Counted from the stretch's first letter, positions 1-8,030 are shown. The stretch: 64,000 bases of DNA from GCA-2686265 sp036010965 (GCA_036010965.1 DASCMO010000144.1:1-64000); one strand, 5' to 3'. The notes: generated by a model from the letters alone, not told the origin. Numbers and translations are program-made.

Positions 1-320
1 GGCAGGCCGGCGCCGAAGGCGAGGCCTTTGGCGGTCGAGACGCCCACGAGGAGCGAGCCGATCAGACCGGGACGCGTCGTCACCGCCACGGCTTCGAGGT
101 CGGCCAGGCCGACCCCGGCCTCTGCCAGGGCACGGTCGGCGATTCCGGTCAATTCGCGCAGGTGCGAGCGTCCCGCGATCTCGGGCACCACGCCCCCGTA
201 GACCGCGTGCTCTGCGATCTGACTGTGGACCATCGAGGAGAGCACCTCGCGCCCGCCGCCCACGACCGCCGCCGCCGTCTCGTCGCAGGAGGTCTCGATG
301 CCGAGGATCAAGTCGCTCAC
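1..320 (-). CDS. tsaD: tRNA N6-adenosine threonylcarbamoyltransferase TsaD (3' end outside window)
   Basis: Only the N-terminal ~106 residues are inside the window; the gene continues past base 1. TsaD transfers the threonylcarbamoyl group to A37 of tRNAs that read ANN codons. The visible protein starts with the ASKHA/Gcp signature (residues 4-15, LILGIETSCDET) followed by HSQIAEHAVYGGVVPEIAGR, which carries the metal-binding histidine region, and a later TRPGLIGSLLVG segment. I chose the GTG at 320 because it directly precedes the conserved ILGIETSCDE start and overlaps the stop of the upstream protease gene by four bases (GTGA), which suggests translational coupling. No closer start is available. 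Confidence is high on motif grounds. Confidence 0.95.
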   Translation of the reverse strand, partial: MSDLILGIETSCDETAAAVVGGGREVLSSMVHSQIAEHAVYGGVVPEIAGRSHLRELTGIADRALAEAGVGLADLEAVAVTTRPGLIGSLLVGVSTAKGLAFGAGL

Positions 321-1648
321 CGGGCCGTGTCCTCGCTGAACAGTCCATCGCCCTCGCCCCGCAGGAGGGCCAGGGCCGCCTCCAGCTGGGGGTCCTCGGG
401 GTGCTCGTCGAGCAAGTCCACCGACTCGGCCTCCTCCCAGGCTCGCAGCTGGGCCGTCAACTCCCTCGGGGGTCCGTAGCGCTGAATGTGTCCCAGCACC
501 CGTGCGCGCTGATCAGCGGTCAGGGAGACTCGCAAGTCCGGCACGATGCCCCACTCCCTTCCCTCTTCTGGGTTGCGCTCCAGGTTGCGGTGGGCTGGGG
601 TGTAGAAGTAGGAGGTCGTCACCTTCGCGATCGTGCCCCGCTCGTCGTAGCGCCGGATGGTCTGGACGACGCCCTTGCCGTGGGTAGGCTCGCCGAGTAT
701 CACCGCGACGCGGTGGTCCTGGAGAGCTCCCGCCAGGACCTCGCTGGCGCTCGCCGATCCGCCGTCGACCAGGACCACAAGGGGCATGTCCTGGAAGAGG
801 GCCTCGTCGGGGTTCGCTCGCAGCACGTCCGGCGCACCGCGCCCCTCGGTCGAGACGATCACCCCTTCGGGGACAAAGCGCCGCGCGAGCTTCACCGCGG
901 ATTCGAGCACGCCGCCCGGGTTGTCGCGCAGGTCGATGACCAGGCCCTGCATGCCCTCGTCCTGCAGCCCTTTGCAGGCCTCGTCGAACTCCCTGCCCGT
1001 CTCGCGGCTGAAGGAAGAGACCGCCAGGTAGCCGATGGCTCGCTCGGCGTCCGCCATCCGGACGTGTCTCACCGTGGGGTCGATCAGGGACTGGCGCACG
1101 ACGTGGTGTTCGCGCTCGGCCCCGTCGAGGCCGCGCACGCCCAGAACGACCTTCGAGCGCGGTTCTCCGCGCAGGCGCTGCCTGAGGGAGTCCTCGCCGC
1201 CCTCGATGGCGGCTTCCCCGTCGATGGTCACTAGCAAGTCGCCGACTTGCAGTCCCGCCTCATCCGCCGGACCCCCAGGGACCGGGAAGAGGATCTGGCC
1301 CGCGGACATGGGCGCGCGGAAAACCACGCCGATGCCCGTGAAGCGCCCCCGGGTCTCCCGGTCGACGCGCTGCGCCCCGGCCTGGTCGTAGTAGCGGGAG
1401 TACTCATCCAGGTTGCCCAACATGCCTTGCAGAGCGTCTTGCACCAGCAGGTCGGGGTCCACGTCTTCCACGAAGTGGTCCAGAACGAAGCGCCGCACCT
1501 CGCGGTAGTGGGCGATGTCGGGATCCTCGCGAGTGGGCAGCAGGGCCTGGACGAGGGCCAGCAGCACCATACCCAGGACGACGCCGAAGACGATTCCGCC
1601 CGCGCCCCAGGCCCCGTCGCTGCGGTGTCTCCCTCCCCGTCCGTCCAT
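317..1648 (-). CDS. ctpA: S41 family carboxyl-terminal processing protease
   Basis: A 443-aa periplasmic serine protease of the CtpA/Prc family. It has one N-terminal membrane segment (about residues 17-37), an alpha-helical lead-in, a PDZ domain (about 100-185, with the GxADxAGLxxGDxLV pattern around 126-140) and an S41 catalytic domain. The SASAS motif supplies the nucleophile (Ser300, middle serine) and GEPTHGKG supplies the general-base lysine (Lys325), the usual 25 residues apart. Such proteases trim or degrade envelope proteins at their C-termini. The start is the first in-frame ATG. The stop overlaps the tsaD start by four bases, so the two are probably co-transcribed, although no functional link is known. 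Confidence 0.93.
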   Translation of the reverse strand: MDGRGGRHRSDGAWGAGGIVFGVVLGMVLLALVQALLPTREDPDIAHYREVRRFVLDHFVEDVDPDLLVQDALQGMLGNLDEYSRYYDQAGAQRVDRETRGRFTGIGVVFRAPMSAGQILFPVPGGPADEAGLQVGDLLVTIDGEAAIEGGEDSLRQRLRGEPRSKVVLGVRGLDGAEREHHVVRQSLIDPTVRHVRMADAERAIGYLAVSSFSRETGREFDEACKGLQDEGMQGLVIDLRDNPGGVLESAVKLARRFVPEGVIVSTEGRGAPDVLRANPDEALFQDMPLVVLVDGGSASASEVLAGALQDHRVAVILGEPTHGKGVVQTIRRYDERGTIAKVTTSYFYTPAHRNLERNPEEGREWGIVPDLRVSLTADQRARVLGHIQRYGPPRELTAQLRAWEEAESVDLLDEHPEDPQLEAALALLRGEGDGLFSEDTAR

Positions 1649-2028
1649 GGCGGAGATTGTATCCGGATGGCTGTGCGCTGGATCCGGACCATCCGCCTCT
1701 CCGGCCCGTCCCCCTCACAGGCCTCCACTCCCGAGAACGTCGCCGGGAACTCGACATCGCCTTCAGCATGGCGCTGATCGCCGCCCCGCTGCGCTGCTTC
1801 GGATGGGGCAGGGATGCTGCGTCGAATACACGGTCAGTGCCTGAACGCTGGAGGTTTCCGGCTGGCACTCATGCCGCCACTCGTCTCGGCCACGTAGCCG
1901 CTGGGCCCGACTCCAGCTCACGCGCTGGATGCAGTCGCATTCACAACTCCTCCAGGCTGCAGCAAGCGCTCCGTCGGCATCTTCGATGCCCTAACAGGGT
2001 CGACCGCGAGGCTAGCTCGACAGACCTT
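1649..2028. other. Intergenic spacer between ctpA and the transketolase N-subunit gene
   Basis: 380 bases without a credible gene. Only fragmentary shadow ORFs cross it. It must hold the ctpA promoter (minus strand) and the 3' end of the transketolase operon. I see no strong hairpin with a T-run and no convincing -35/-10 pair. Confidence 0.5.
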
Positions 2029-2856
2029 CTAGACGCCCAGCTCCGCCAGCGCCCGCGTCGCCTGTTCGTCGTTGGGAGCCACCCCGTGCCAGCCGGCGTC
2101 GTTCTCCATGAACGAGACCCCCTTTCCGAGGGTCGTGTGGCAGATGATGGCGCTGGGGCGGTCATCCACCTCGCGGGCTTCACAGAGGGCGCCGTCCACG
2201 GCCTCGACGTCGTGGCCGTCGACATCCTGGGCGTGCCATCCGAAGGCCTCGTACTTGACGCGTAGGTCGAGGACATCCATCACCTCGCGCATCACTCCGT
2301 CGATCTGGATGTTGTTGAAGTCCACCAGGACGCACAGGTTCGAGACGGAGTAGTGAGCCGCGCTCGTGGCCGCCTCCCAGATCTGCCCTTCCTGGCTCTC
2401 GCCGTCCGAAGAAGCGACGTAGACACGCGAGTCCCAGCCGTTGAGGCGCGCGGCGAGGGCCATGCCGACGCCCACCGACAGACCGTTTCCGAGGCTTCCG
2501 GTGCTCATGTCGATGCCGAGCTCCAGGTTGCGGTGAGGGTGGCCTTGGAGTGGTGAGCCCAGCTTGCGGAAGGTCGACAGGAGCTCGCGCGGGAAGAGCC
2601 CCTTCTGGGAGAGCAACGAATACAGGCCGGCGCAGGTGTGGCCATTGCCCAGCACCAGGCGGTCGCGGTCGGGTTCGTGGCGGTTGTCCGTGTCGAGGCG
2701 TAGGTGAGCCAGGAATAGGGTCGCCATGAAGTCCGCCATGCCCATCGGACCTCCGGGGTGTCCGCAGCCGGCGGCGTGGGTCATCTCGACCGAGTCGATC
2801 CGTACCTGGCGGGCCACCTGTTCGATCTCACGCTTCAGTTCGGGGGTCAGAGCCAC
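2029..2856 (-). CDS. tkt: Transketolase, N-terminal (ThDP-binding) subunit
   Basis: A 275-aa protein matching only the first (PP/ThDP) domain of transketolase: HAAGCGHPGGPMGMADFM, then GNGHTCAGLYSLL, GSLGNGLSVGVGMALAAR, and the ThDP/metal segment DGESQEGQIWEAA followed ~25 residues later by the conserved asparagine pair (DFNN). The usual GDG is SDG here. Together with the adjacent C-terminal subunit it should form a split transketolase moving two-carbon ketol units in the pentose phosphate pathway. The GTG start at 2856 lies two bases after the stop of the C-subunit gene, with an AGAGAGGAAG ribosome-binding site inside that gene's end. The larger open frame running upstream to 4077 overlaps the real C-subunit gene and is not coding. 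Confidence 0.92.
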   Translation of the reverse strand: MALTPELKREIEQVARQVRIDSVEMTHAAGCGHPGGPMGMADFMATLFLAHLRLDTDNRHEPDRDRLVLGNGHTCAGLYSLLSQKGLFPRELLSTFRKLGSPLQGHPHRNLELGIDMSTGSLGNGLSVGVGMALAARLNGWDSRVYVASSDGESQEGQIWEAATSAAHYSVSNLCVLVDFNNIQIDGVMREVMDVLDLRVKYEAFGWHAQDVDGHDVEAVDGALCEAREVDDRPSAIICHTTLGKGVSFMENDAGWHGVAPNDEQATRALAELGV

Positions 2857-2858
2857 GA

Positions 2859-3842
2859 TCAGTTCTTCCTCTCTATCAGGCTGCGTGCGCGCGCCGCCAG
2901 GGCGGGTGCATCGAGTCCGAAGCGTACGAGCAGTTCCTCTGCCCGCCCGCTCTCGCCGAATGTGTCTTCCACGCCCACCATGTCCATGGGGACGGGAGTG
3001 GTGCGCGCCAGGAGATCGGAGACCGCGCTTCCCAGGCCCCCGCGCACCTGATGTTCCTCGGCGGTCAGGACCGCGCCGCATTCGCGCGCCGCGCGACAGA
3101 TCAGTTCGGCGTCGAGCGGCTTCACGGTGGCCATGTTGATGACCCGCGCCTCGATGCCGTCGCCCGCCAGGATCTCCGCAGCTCCCAGAGCAGCGCTGAC
3201 TTCCACTCCGCAGGCGACGATCGCCAGGTCCGAACCAGCGCGCAGCTCCACCCCCACTCCGGGCACAAAAGTGTGGTCCTCGGGGAGCACGAGGGGGGTC
3301 GGGGCCCGTGAGAGGCGGACGTAGACCGGTCCTTCGAGATCGGCCGCCGCGCGCACGGCGCCGCGCGCTTCGATGGCGTCGGCGGGCACGATCACGGTCA
3401 TGTTGGGCAGCACGCCCATGATCGTCAGGTCTTCCAGCATCTGGTGAGACTTGCCGTCCTCGCCGACGGTCAGGCCCGCGTGGGAGGCGCAGATCTTGAC
3501 GCCGAGGTTGGGGATGCAGATGGACTGACGGATCTGCTCCCAGGCCTTGCCCGCGGCGAACATGGCAAAGGAACTGGCGAAGACCGTCTTGCCCATGGCG
3601 GCCAGACCGGCGGCCGTACCCATCATGTTCGCCTCGGCGACGCCCATGTTGAAGAAGCGCTCGGGGAAGGCTTTCGAGAAGCCCTTCGTGCGCGTCGACC
3701 CGGAGAGGTCTGCGTCGAGCACGACGATGTCGGTGCGCTCCTTGCCCAGTTCCACCAGGGCTTCGCCGTAGGCGTCCCGGGTAGCGATCTTCTTCGCGCT
3801 GTGGGTGTCCACGGTGGTTGTTTTGCTCGTCTCGGCCAGCAT
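2859..3842 (-). CDS. tkt: Transketolase, C-terminal (Pyr and C-domain) subunit
   Basis: A 327-aa protein corresponding to the pyrimidine-binding and C-terminal domains of transketolase: TRDAYGEALVELGKE at the start, the Pyr-domain glutamate region FFNMGVAEANMMGTAAGLA, ASHAGLTVGEDGKSHQ, and a C-terminal Rossmann-like domain (TVKPLDAELICRAARE, EEHQVRGGLGSAVSDLL). I chose the ATG at 3842 because a GAGGGAGG ribosome-binding site precedes it at ideal spacing and homology begins soon after. A longer frame to 3959 adds sequence with no recognisable homology. It is first in a two-gene operon, so the subunit order is C then N, the reverse of the common arrangement. Confidence 0.92.
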   Translation of the reverse strand: MLAETSKTTTVDTHSAKKIATRDAYGEALVELGKERTDIVVLDADLSGSTRTKGFSKAFPERFFNMGVAEANMMGTAAGLAAMGKTVFASSFAMFAAGKAWEQIRQSICIPNLGVKICASHAGLTVGEDGKSHQMLEDLTIMGVLPNMTVIVPADAIEARGAVRAAADLEGPVYVRLSRAPTPLVLPEDHTFVPGVGVELRAGSDLAIVACGVEVSAALGAAEILAGDGIEARVINMATVKPLDAELICRAARECGAVLTAEEHQVRGGLGSAVSDLLARTTPVPMDMVGVEDTFGESGRAEELLVRFGLDAPALAARARSLIERKN

Positions 3843-4286
3843 CGGGGACCTCCCTCGAATTGCAATCGGGTGAAGGATCGGGCGCAGCGAGGTGCCGGGA
3901 AGGGTTCGCCGTTCGCGTGTTTGCGCCGCGTTTGTACTCATCACTCCCACCGTCTGCAATCGGCCCCTTTGCGATTCGGAACCCGGCGAGCTCGGGGGCG
4001 GGGCCGGGAGCGAGCGTTGCGTGGACGTTGGCGTGCGCGGAACGCCGACCGTCTCGCCTCCGATAGCCGGGTCCCAAGGTGTCCCCTGGGGAGGACGGGC
4101 CCGGACGGTGGAAGAGGCCGCAACGGCCAGAAACCGACTCTCCTGGGCCCCCTGAGCCCCTCCTTTGCCCCTACCAGCACTCCCGGGAGATTCTCTCGCT
4201 GTGGCACGGTCCTCGCTAGACTCCCGGCGGATCCGGCGCCGCCGGCTTCCCAGACCCTCATCTCGCTTGCACGGAAGACTGACCCG
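3843..4286. other. Divergent intergenic region (transketolase operon / EF-hand gene)
   Basis: 444 bases separating the minus-strand transketolase operon from the plus-strand EF-hand gene. Open frames here are shadows. It should carry both promoters; the only promoter-like string noted is the sigma-54-type candidate at 4202-4217. Confidence 0.5.
4202..4217 (+). promoter_or_regulatory. Candidate sigma-54-type -24/-12 promoter
   Basis: The string TGGCACGGTCCTCGCT places GG and GC exactly ten bases apart, as in sigma-54 promoters, with a perfect TGGCAC -24 box and a one-off -12 box (TCGCT for TTGCT). It lies 70 bases upstream of the EF-hand gene start. A single unaligned hit in GC-rich DNA is weak evidence, and no enhancer site was identified. 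Confidence 0.25.
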
Positions 4287-5459
4287 ATGAACTACCTCCT
4301 CACTCCTCTCCTGTCTCTGGGCCTGCTCGCCGCCGATGCCGCGGCCCAGCGCTCTCAGGAAACCTCACCCTTGCGTCGGGCACGCGGCACCTTCGCCGCT
4401 GCGGACAGCAACAAGGACGGCGTCCTGGACGCCCGCGAGGTGAGCCGGGCATCGATCCCTCGCGACGAGTTCAAGGCGTTCGACCAGGACGGTGACCGGG
4501 CCCTCTCCTCGGATGAGTTCCTGCTGTATTACCGCCAGCTGTTGATCGACGCTCGGCGACCGGCAGGCGCGGAGCTGGATCGCGAGGCGGCTCGCATCCA
4601 GGCCCTGCGCAAGGCACACGAGGAGAAGGAGGCCCGGGCGCGGCGCGCGGCCGCCAAGGCCTCCGGTGGTGGGGATGGGACGGGGCAGGAAAAACCGGCC
4701 GAAGGGAGCAGTGCCTCCTCGAACCTGGAAAAGCTGCAACGCGCCAAGCAAGCCCTGAACGAGCGGGCCGTCGAGGGCGGCATGAGCCGGGAGCAGCTGC
4801 AGGCCATCGAGCAGGGTCTCGAAGAGCGTGCCCGGGCGGCCTCCGGCTCGGGATCGACCCCGGTGGACTCGGTGGCTCCCGCAGTCCCCGCGCCGACCCG
4901 TCAGGAACGCCTGCGCGCCGCCGATGAGGCTGCGGAGGCCCGTCGCCGCCACGCCGCCCAACGTGCCAGGGAAGCGCGTCAGGGCGCGGCGGGTGGAGCC
5001 GGCGACGGTATGGAGGGTCTCACGCCCTCGACCCGCGCCAAGGTCCAGCGCGCTCTGGCGGCCCTCGAGGTTCGGGCGCAAGCCGGGCACATGACCCGGG
5101 CGCAGTTCGAGGCCAAGAAGCGGGAGCTGCTGGAGCGGGCGCGCCAGGTGGATGCAGCTGCCGCTGCGGGCACGGGCTCGAGTGGCCAGACCGCCGCGCA
5201 ACGTGCGCAGGCAGAACGCCGCAGGCGAGCGGCTGCGAACGGGGGTGGGCAGACTCCCGCGCAGCGTGCGCAGGCGGAACGCCGCCGGCGAGCGGCTGGG
5301 AGCGACGGTGCGAACGGGGGTGGGCAGACCCCCGGGCAGCGCGCGCAGGCGGAGCGGCGCAGGCAAGCTGCTTCGGGCAGCGGCAACAAGGGTGGGGGAG
5401 ACGCCCGCTCCGCGGGCGGCTCGGCGAAGTCCAGCACCAGTGAACGCCGCGGGGGTTGA
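4287..5459 (+). CDS. Secreted EF-hand protein with SHOCT-like units and C-terminal repeats
   Basis: 390 aa. Residues 1-20 are a signal peptide ending AAA before Gln21. Two canonical EF-hand loops follow: 40-51 (DSNKDGVLDARE) and 66-77 (DQDGDRALSSDE), suggesting calcium binding outside the cytoplasm. After a charged linker come two related ~40-residue units (about 146-190 and 248-288) with the pattern L-x-R-A-x-x-x-L-x-x-R-A-x-x-G-x-M-[ST]-R-x-Q, resembling SHOCT domains. The tail (about 295-370) is an Arg/Ala/Gln-rich repeat based on QRAQAERRR. The ATG at 4287 begins the signal peptide; the open frame upstream to 3444 overlaps transketolase. Function is unknown; EF-hand secreted proteins are frequent in planctomycetes. 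Confidence 0.8.
   Translation: MNYLLTPLLSLGLLAADAAAQRSQETSPLRRARGTFAAADSNKDGVLDAREVSRASIPRDEFKAFDQDGDRALSSDEFLLYYRQLLIDARRPAGAELDREAARIQALRKAHEEKEARARRAAAKASGGGDGTGQEKPAEGSSASSNLEKLQRAKQALNERAVEGGMSREQLQAIEQGLEERARAASGSGSTPVDSVAPAVPAPTRQERLRAADEAAEARRRHAAQRAREARQGAAGGAGDGMEGLTPSTRAKVQRALAALEVRAQAGHMTRAQFEAKKRELLERARQVDAAAAAGTGSSGQTAAQRAQAERRRRAAANGGGQTPAQRAQAERRRRAAGSDGANGGGQTPGQRAQAERRRQAASGSGNKGGGDARSAGGSAKSSTSERRGG
5186..5375 (+). repeat. In-frame degenerate tandem repeat in the EF-hand gene
   Basis: Three imperfect copies encode the motif [TP]xxQRAQAERRR[RQ]A separated by Gly-rich spacers (at about 5190, 5250 and 5325). The DNA copies share long near-identical blocks around gcgcaggcggaacgccg. 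The repeat is a likely site of length variation between strains. Confidence 0.7.
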
Positions 5460-5788
5460 ACGCTTCAGCGTGAGCTCACCGCTCTCTGCGAGCGGCCGGC
5501 CACCCTTCACGGGCGGGTGAACACTCCGCGCGGGTGAGTGTCAGGAAGACGAGCGAGGATCGCCGGCAGGTGGTCCTCGCTCCCTTCGTACTCGGCTGAC
5601 GCCCTCAGGGTGACGCGGTAGCGGGTCCACCTGCACACGCCTTCTGGGCGGGCGCCTCGTCTCGAGGGGTCGGTGCGGGAAGGGTCGTGAGGGTGTGAGA
5701 GGCCTGGGTGTCGGCAGGGTGCACGGCTCGGGGCCACCCCGGGTTTTCCCCGGGGTGGCCCCGCTGCGGCCGGTGTCTATTTCCCCTC
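5460..5788. other. Convergent intergenic region
   Basis: 329 bases between the ends of the EF-hand gene (plus) and the DUF2203-like gene (minus). Apart from the 14-bp-stem hairpin at 5730-5762 nothing recognisable is present. Confidence 0.5.
5730..5762. terminator. Strong hairpin, probable bidirectional terminator
   Basis: A perfect 14-bp GC-rich stem (5730-5743 with 5749-5762, ggggccaccccggg and its complement) encloses a TTTTC loop. It lies 27 bases beyond the stop of the minus-strand DUF2203-like gene. There is no T-run on either side, so termination efficiency is uncertain. Confidence 0.6.
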
Positions 5789-6136
5789 CTACGAGCCCAT
5801 GATGGCCTGGACGCGCGTGTCGCCCAGGGCCCAGCTGAACCCGGCGCCCAGCTCTCCGCCGCTCCCGGATATCAGCACCCGGTTGGGTTGGGCATCATCG
5901 ACAGCACAGCCGATGCGCTCGAGCTCCTTCTTCGAGAGGCGGATCTCCCTGCGATGGTTGGAGATCTCGGCCTGGGCACTCTGAAACCCGGGACTGTCGG
6001 CCTGGTCCAGGCTGAAGGTGCCGAGGCGGTTCTCCAGGATCCGGACGGAGTCACTGCGTTCGCGGATCTCGCGTTGGATCACTCTCAGCAGGGGGATCAG
6101 ACGGTCCGCGCTTCGGTTGTCATAGGTTTTCTTCAT
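5789..6136 (-). CDS. DUF2203-like protein
   Basis: 115 aa, cytosolic, mostly helical: SADRLIPLLRVIQREIRER opens a helix pair, an ISNHRREIRLSKKELERIGC segment follows, and the end ELGAGFSWALGDTRVQAIMGS matches the strand pattern with which DUF2203 proteins close. The assignment is by motif layout and is moderate. The ATG at 6136 has an AGGAG ribosome-binding site eight bases upstream. The open frame to 6334 upstream has no homology-like sequence and would run into queD. It is transcribed away from queD-folE. Confidence 0.65.
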   Translation of the reverse strand: MKKTYDNRSADRLIPLLRVIQREIRERSDSVRILENRLGTFSLDQADSPGFQSAQAEISNHRREIRLSKKELERIGCAVDDAQPNRVLISGSGGELGAGFSWALGDTRVQAIMGS

Positions 6137-6308
6137 GGGGTGGCTCCTGGGTTCGGAGGTACAGGACTGAGCCGTGAGCCATGGGTTTCCGAAGGCGGAT
6201 TGGCGGGATTCGTGGGGGTATGGGCTCCGCAGGGCGCAGGGTGTACTCCTCGTAGATTCTTGGCGGCACGCTCCATAACGGGTTAGATTGTCGGGCCCGC
6301 CCGGTCCC

Positions 6309-6737
6309 ATGTCCTTCCCCACCGTCGAGATCACCCGCCGGGTCGAGTTCTCCGCAGCTCACCGGCTCCAGAACCCCGATCTCAGCGAGGCGGAGAATCG
6401 GCGCCTCTACGGGCCCTGCTACGACCATCACGGTCACAACTACGCCCTCGAGGTGACCGTGCGCGGCGAGGTCCCGCCGGAGACCGGGATGGTCATGGAC
6501 CTCAACCGGCTCGCGATGCTCCTCGACGAGGAGGTCCTGAGCGCCGTGGACCACAAGCACCTGAATCACGACGTTCCCTTTCTGGAGGGCCTGATCCCCA
6601 CTGCCGAGGTGGTGGCTGTGGCGCTCTGGGAACGTCTGCAACCCCGCATCGAGGAGTTCGAAGGATGCCGTCTGGACAGGATTCGATTGTTCGAGAGCCG
6701 CGAGAACTTCGTGGACTATCGGGGACCGGCGACCTGA
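6309..6737 (+). CDS. queD: 6-carboxy-tetrahydropterin synthase / 6-pyruvoyl-tetrahydropterin synthase family (QueD)
   Basis: 142 aa, the usual T-fold length. Zinc ligands are His18 (FSAAHRL) and His41/His43 (HGHNY); the catalytic cysteine is Cys37 in the C-x3-HGH pattern typical of QueD. The conserved VDHKHLNHD and ESRENF segments are present. The enzyme converts dihydroneopterin triphosphate to carboxy-tetrahydropterin in queuosine/7-deazaguanine synthesis. The next gene is GTP cyclohydrolase I, which makes its substrate, and the two genes overlap. The ATG at 6309 is the first credible start. Confidence 0.93.
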   Translation: MSFPTVEITRRVEFSAAHRLQNPDLSEAENRRLYGPCYDHHGHNYALEVTVRGEVPPETGMVMDLNRLAMLLDEEVLSAVDHKHLNHDVPFLEGLIPTAEVVAVALWERLQPRIEEFEGCRLDRIRLFESRENFVDYRGPAT

Positions 6738-7285
6738 GCATCTCCGCCCTCGTTCGGAGCCTGCTCGAACAGCTCGGCGAGGACCCCGATCGCCCGGGGC
6801 TCTCGCGCACGCCTTCCCGTGTGGCGGCCTCCTTCGAGGAGCTGACCGCGGGCATGGAGCAGAATGTCCGCGACGTCGTTGGCGAGGGCGTCTTCGAGGA
6901 GGACTGCTCGGAGATGGTGATCGTCAAGGACGTGGAGTTCTACAGCCTCTGCGAGCACCACCTGCTGCCCTTCTACGGCAAGGTCCACGTGGCCTACATT
7001 CCCGACGGGCGGATCATCGGCCTCTCAAAGATCCCGCGCGTCGTCGATGTCTTCGCCCGGCGCCTGCAGGTCCAGGAACGCCTGACGAGCCAGATCGCCA
7101 CCGCCATCCAGGAAGTACTCGAGCCCAAGGGCGTCGGTGTGGTCGTCGAGGCCGTGCACCTGTGCATGATGATGCGCGGCGTGGCCAAGCAGAACTCCTC
7201 CGCCATGACCTCCTGCCTGGCGGGCTCGTTCCGCAGCGACCCGCGCACCCGTAGCGAGTTCCTGGATCTGGTGCGGAGGTTCTGA
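6665..7285 (+). CDS. folE: GTP cyclohydrolase I
   Basis: 206 aa. It catalyses GTP to 7,8-dihydroneopterin triphosphate, the first step of folate and queuosine biosynthesis. Zinc ligands are Cys96 and His99 (SLCEHHLLPF) and Cys167 (HLCMMMRG); the signatures GLSKIPRVVDVFARRLQVQERLT and the NSSAMTSCLAG tail are intact. The ATG at 6665 has a GAGGAG ribosome-binding site but lies 73 bases inside queD. The only nearer alternative is a rare CTG at 6734 overlapping the queD stop. Pairing with queD suggests a role in deazaguanine synthesis, perhaps as well as folate. Confidence 0.95.
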   Translation: MPSGQDSIVREPRELRGLSGTGDLSISALVRSLLEQLGEDPDRPGLSRTPSRVAASFEELTAGMEQNVRDVVGEGVFEEDCSEMVIVKDVEFYSLCEHHLLPFYGKVHVAYIPDGRIIGLSKIPRVVDVFARRLQVQERLTSQIATAIQEVLEPKGVGVVVEAVHLCMMMRGVAKQNSSAMTSCLAGSFRSDPRTRSEFLDLVRRF

Positions 7286-7329
7286 GGCCTCGCGGGCGGC
7301 TGCCAGGGCCTTGGAGAGCGAGGGCTCAG
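7282..7329. terminator. Weak bidirectional hairpin between folE and SDR gene
   Basis: An 11-base inverted repeat with one mismatch (ctgaggcctcg / cgagggctcag) spans both converging stop codons, enclosing ~26 bases. There is no T-run; plausible but weak. Confidence 0.3.
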
Positions 7330-8030
7330 ACGGGCGGAGGAACGTCCAGATCGGCGATGTCCTCGCCGTCGGCGGCCTGGTAGGCGTTCCAGATCACCTC
7401 GGCCACGTCCTCGGGCTTGTTCATCGTGCTGCGGTCCCAGTCACCGGGAACCCCGTCGAAGATCGTCGTGTCGGTCGGCCCCGGATAGACCGTCGAGACC
7501 CGGATCCCCATCTCCCGCCATTCCTCGCGCAGGGCGTCTCCGAAGCCCCGCAGGCCGTACTTGCTGGCGCAGTAGGCTGCGGTGTTCGCAAAACCCTGGC
7601 GGGCGGCGATCGAGGCGATGTTGAACAGGTGCGGGCGCTCACCGTCCGAGAGGGCGTCGAGGACCTCGCCGGTCACGTACCAGGCGCCCCGCAGGTTGAC
7701 CTCGATGTTGCGTTCCCAGGTCTCGTCGTCGAGCTCGGTCAGGGGCACGACGTCGAACACGCCGGCGTTGTTGATGACCACGTCGAGTACCTCCCCGGTG
7801 AACTGGTTGGAGCGCCAGACGGCGGCCTCCACCGATCCCCGGTCGCGCACGTTCATCTGAGCCGCCAGGCCCTGGCCTCCGGCCGCGGCGATCTCGGCCA
7901 CCACCGCGTCGAGCTCCGTGGAACTCCGTGCGGCGACGACGACCTGGGCGCCCTCGCGGGCGAAGCGCAGGGCGATGGCGCGGCCGATGCCGCGGCCGCC
8001 GCCGGTGACGAGAACTCGTAGCGGGCTCAT
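7326..8030 (-). CDS. SDR family NAD(P)-dependent oxidoreductase
   Basis: 234 aa classical short-chain dehydrogenase. The cofactor glycine motif TGGGRGIG is at residues 9-16, NNAG at 87-90, and the catalytic Ser140, Tyr153 and Lys157 (YCASK) are all present. A PGPTDT motif follows, as expected. VVAARS after the second beta strand, with Arg near its end, suggests NADP(H) preference. The ATG at 8030 starts directly before the RVLVTGG strand; upstream in-frame sequence is unrelated. The substrate cannot be assigned. Confidence 0.9.
   Translation of the reverse strand: MSPLRVLVTGGGRGIGRAIALRFAREGAQVVVAARSSTELDAVVAEIAAAGGQGLAAQMNVRDRGSVEAAVWRSNQFTGEVLDVVINNAGVFDVVPLTELDDETWERNIEVNLRGAWYVTGEVLDALSDGERPHLFNIASIAARQGFANTAAYCASKYGLRGFGDALREEWREMGIRVSTVYPGPTDTTIFDGVPGDWDRSTMNKPEDVAEVIWNAYQAADGEDIADLDVPPPV

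Noticed and set aside
401..1234. 277-aa plus-strand ORF
   Set aside because: It lies wholly opposite the S41 protease, which has full catalytic motifs; the ORF shows no domain and is a high-GC shadow.
2011..2022. 12-mer gctagctcgaca also found at the right edge of repeat copy 1 (15459-15470)
   Set aside because: No inverted-repeat ends or inner repeat sequence accompany it at 2011, so a third, decayed copy cannot be supported.
2029..4077. Single 682-aa minus-strand frame including the transketolase N subunit
   Set aside because: Residues upstream of the GTG at 2856 have no homology and overlap the real C-subunit gene in another frame. It is not a frameshifted full-length transketolase, because subunit order is C then N.
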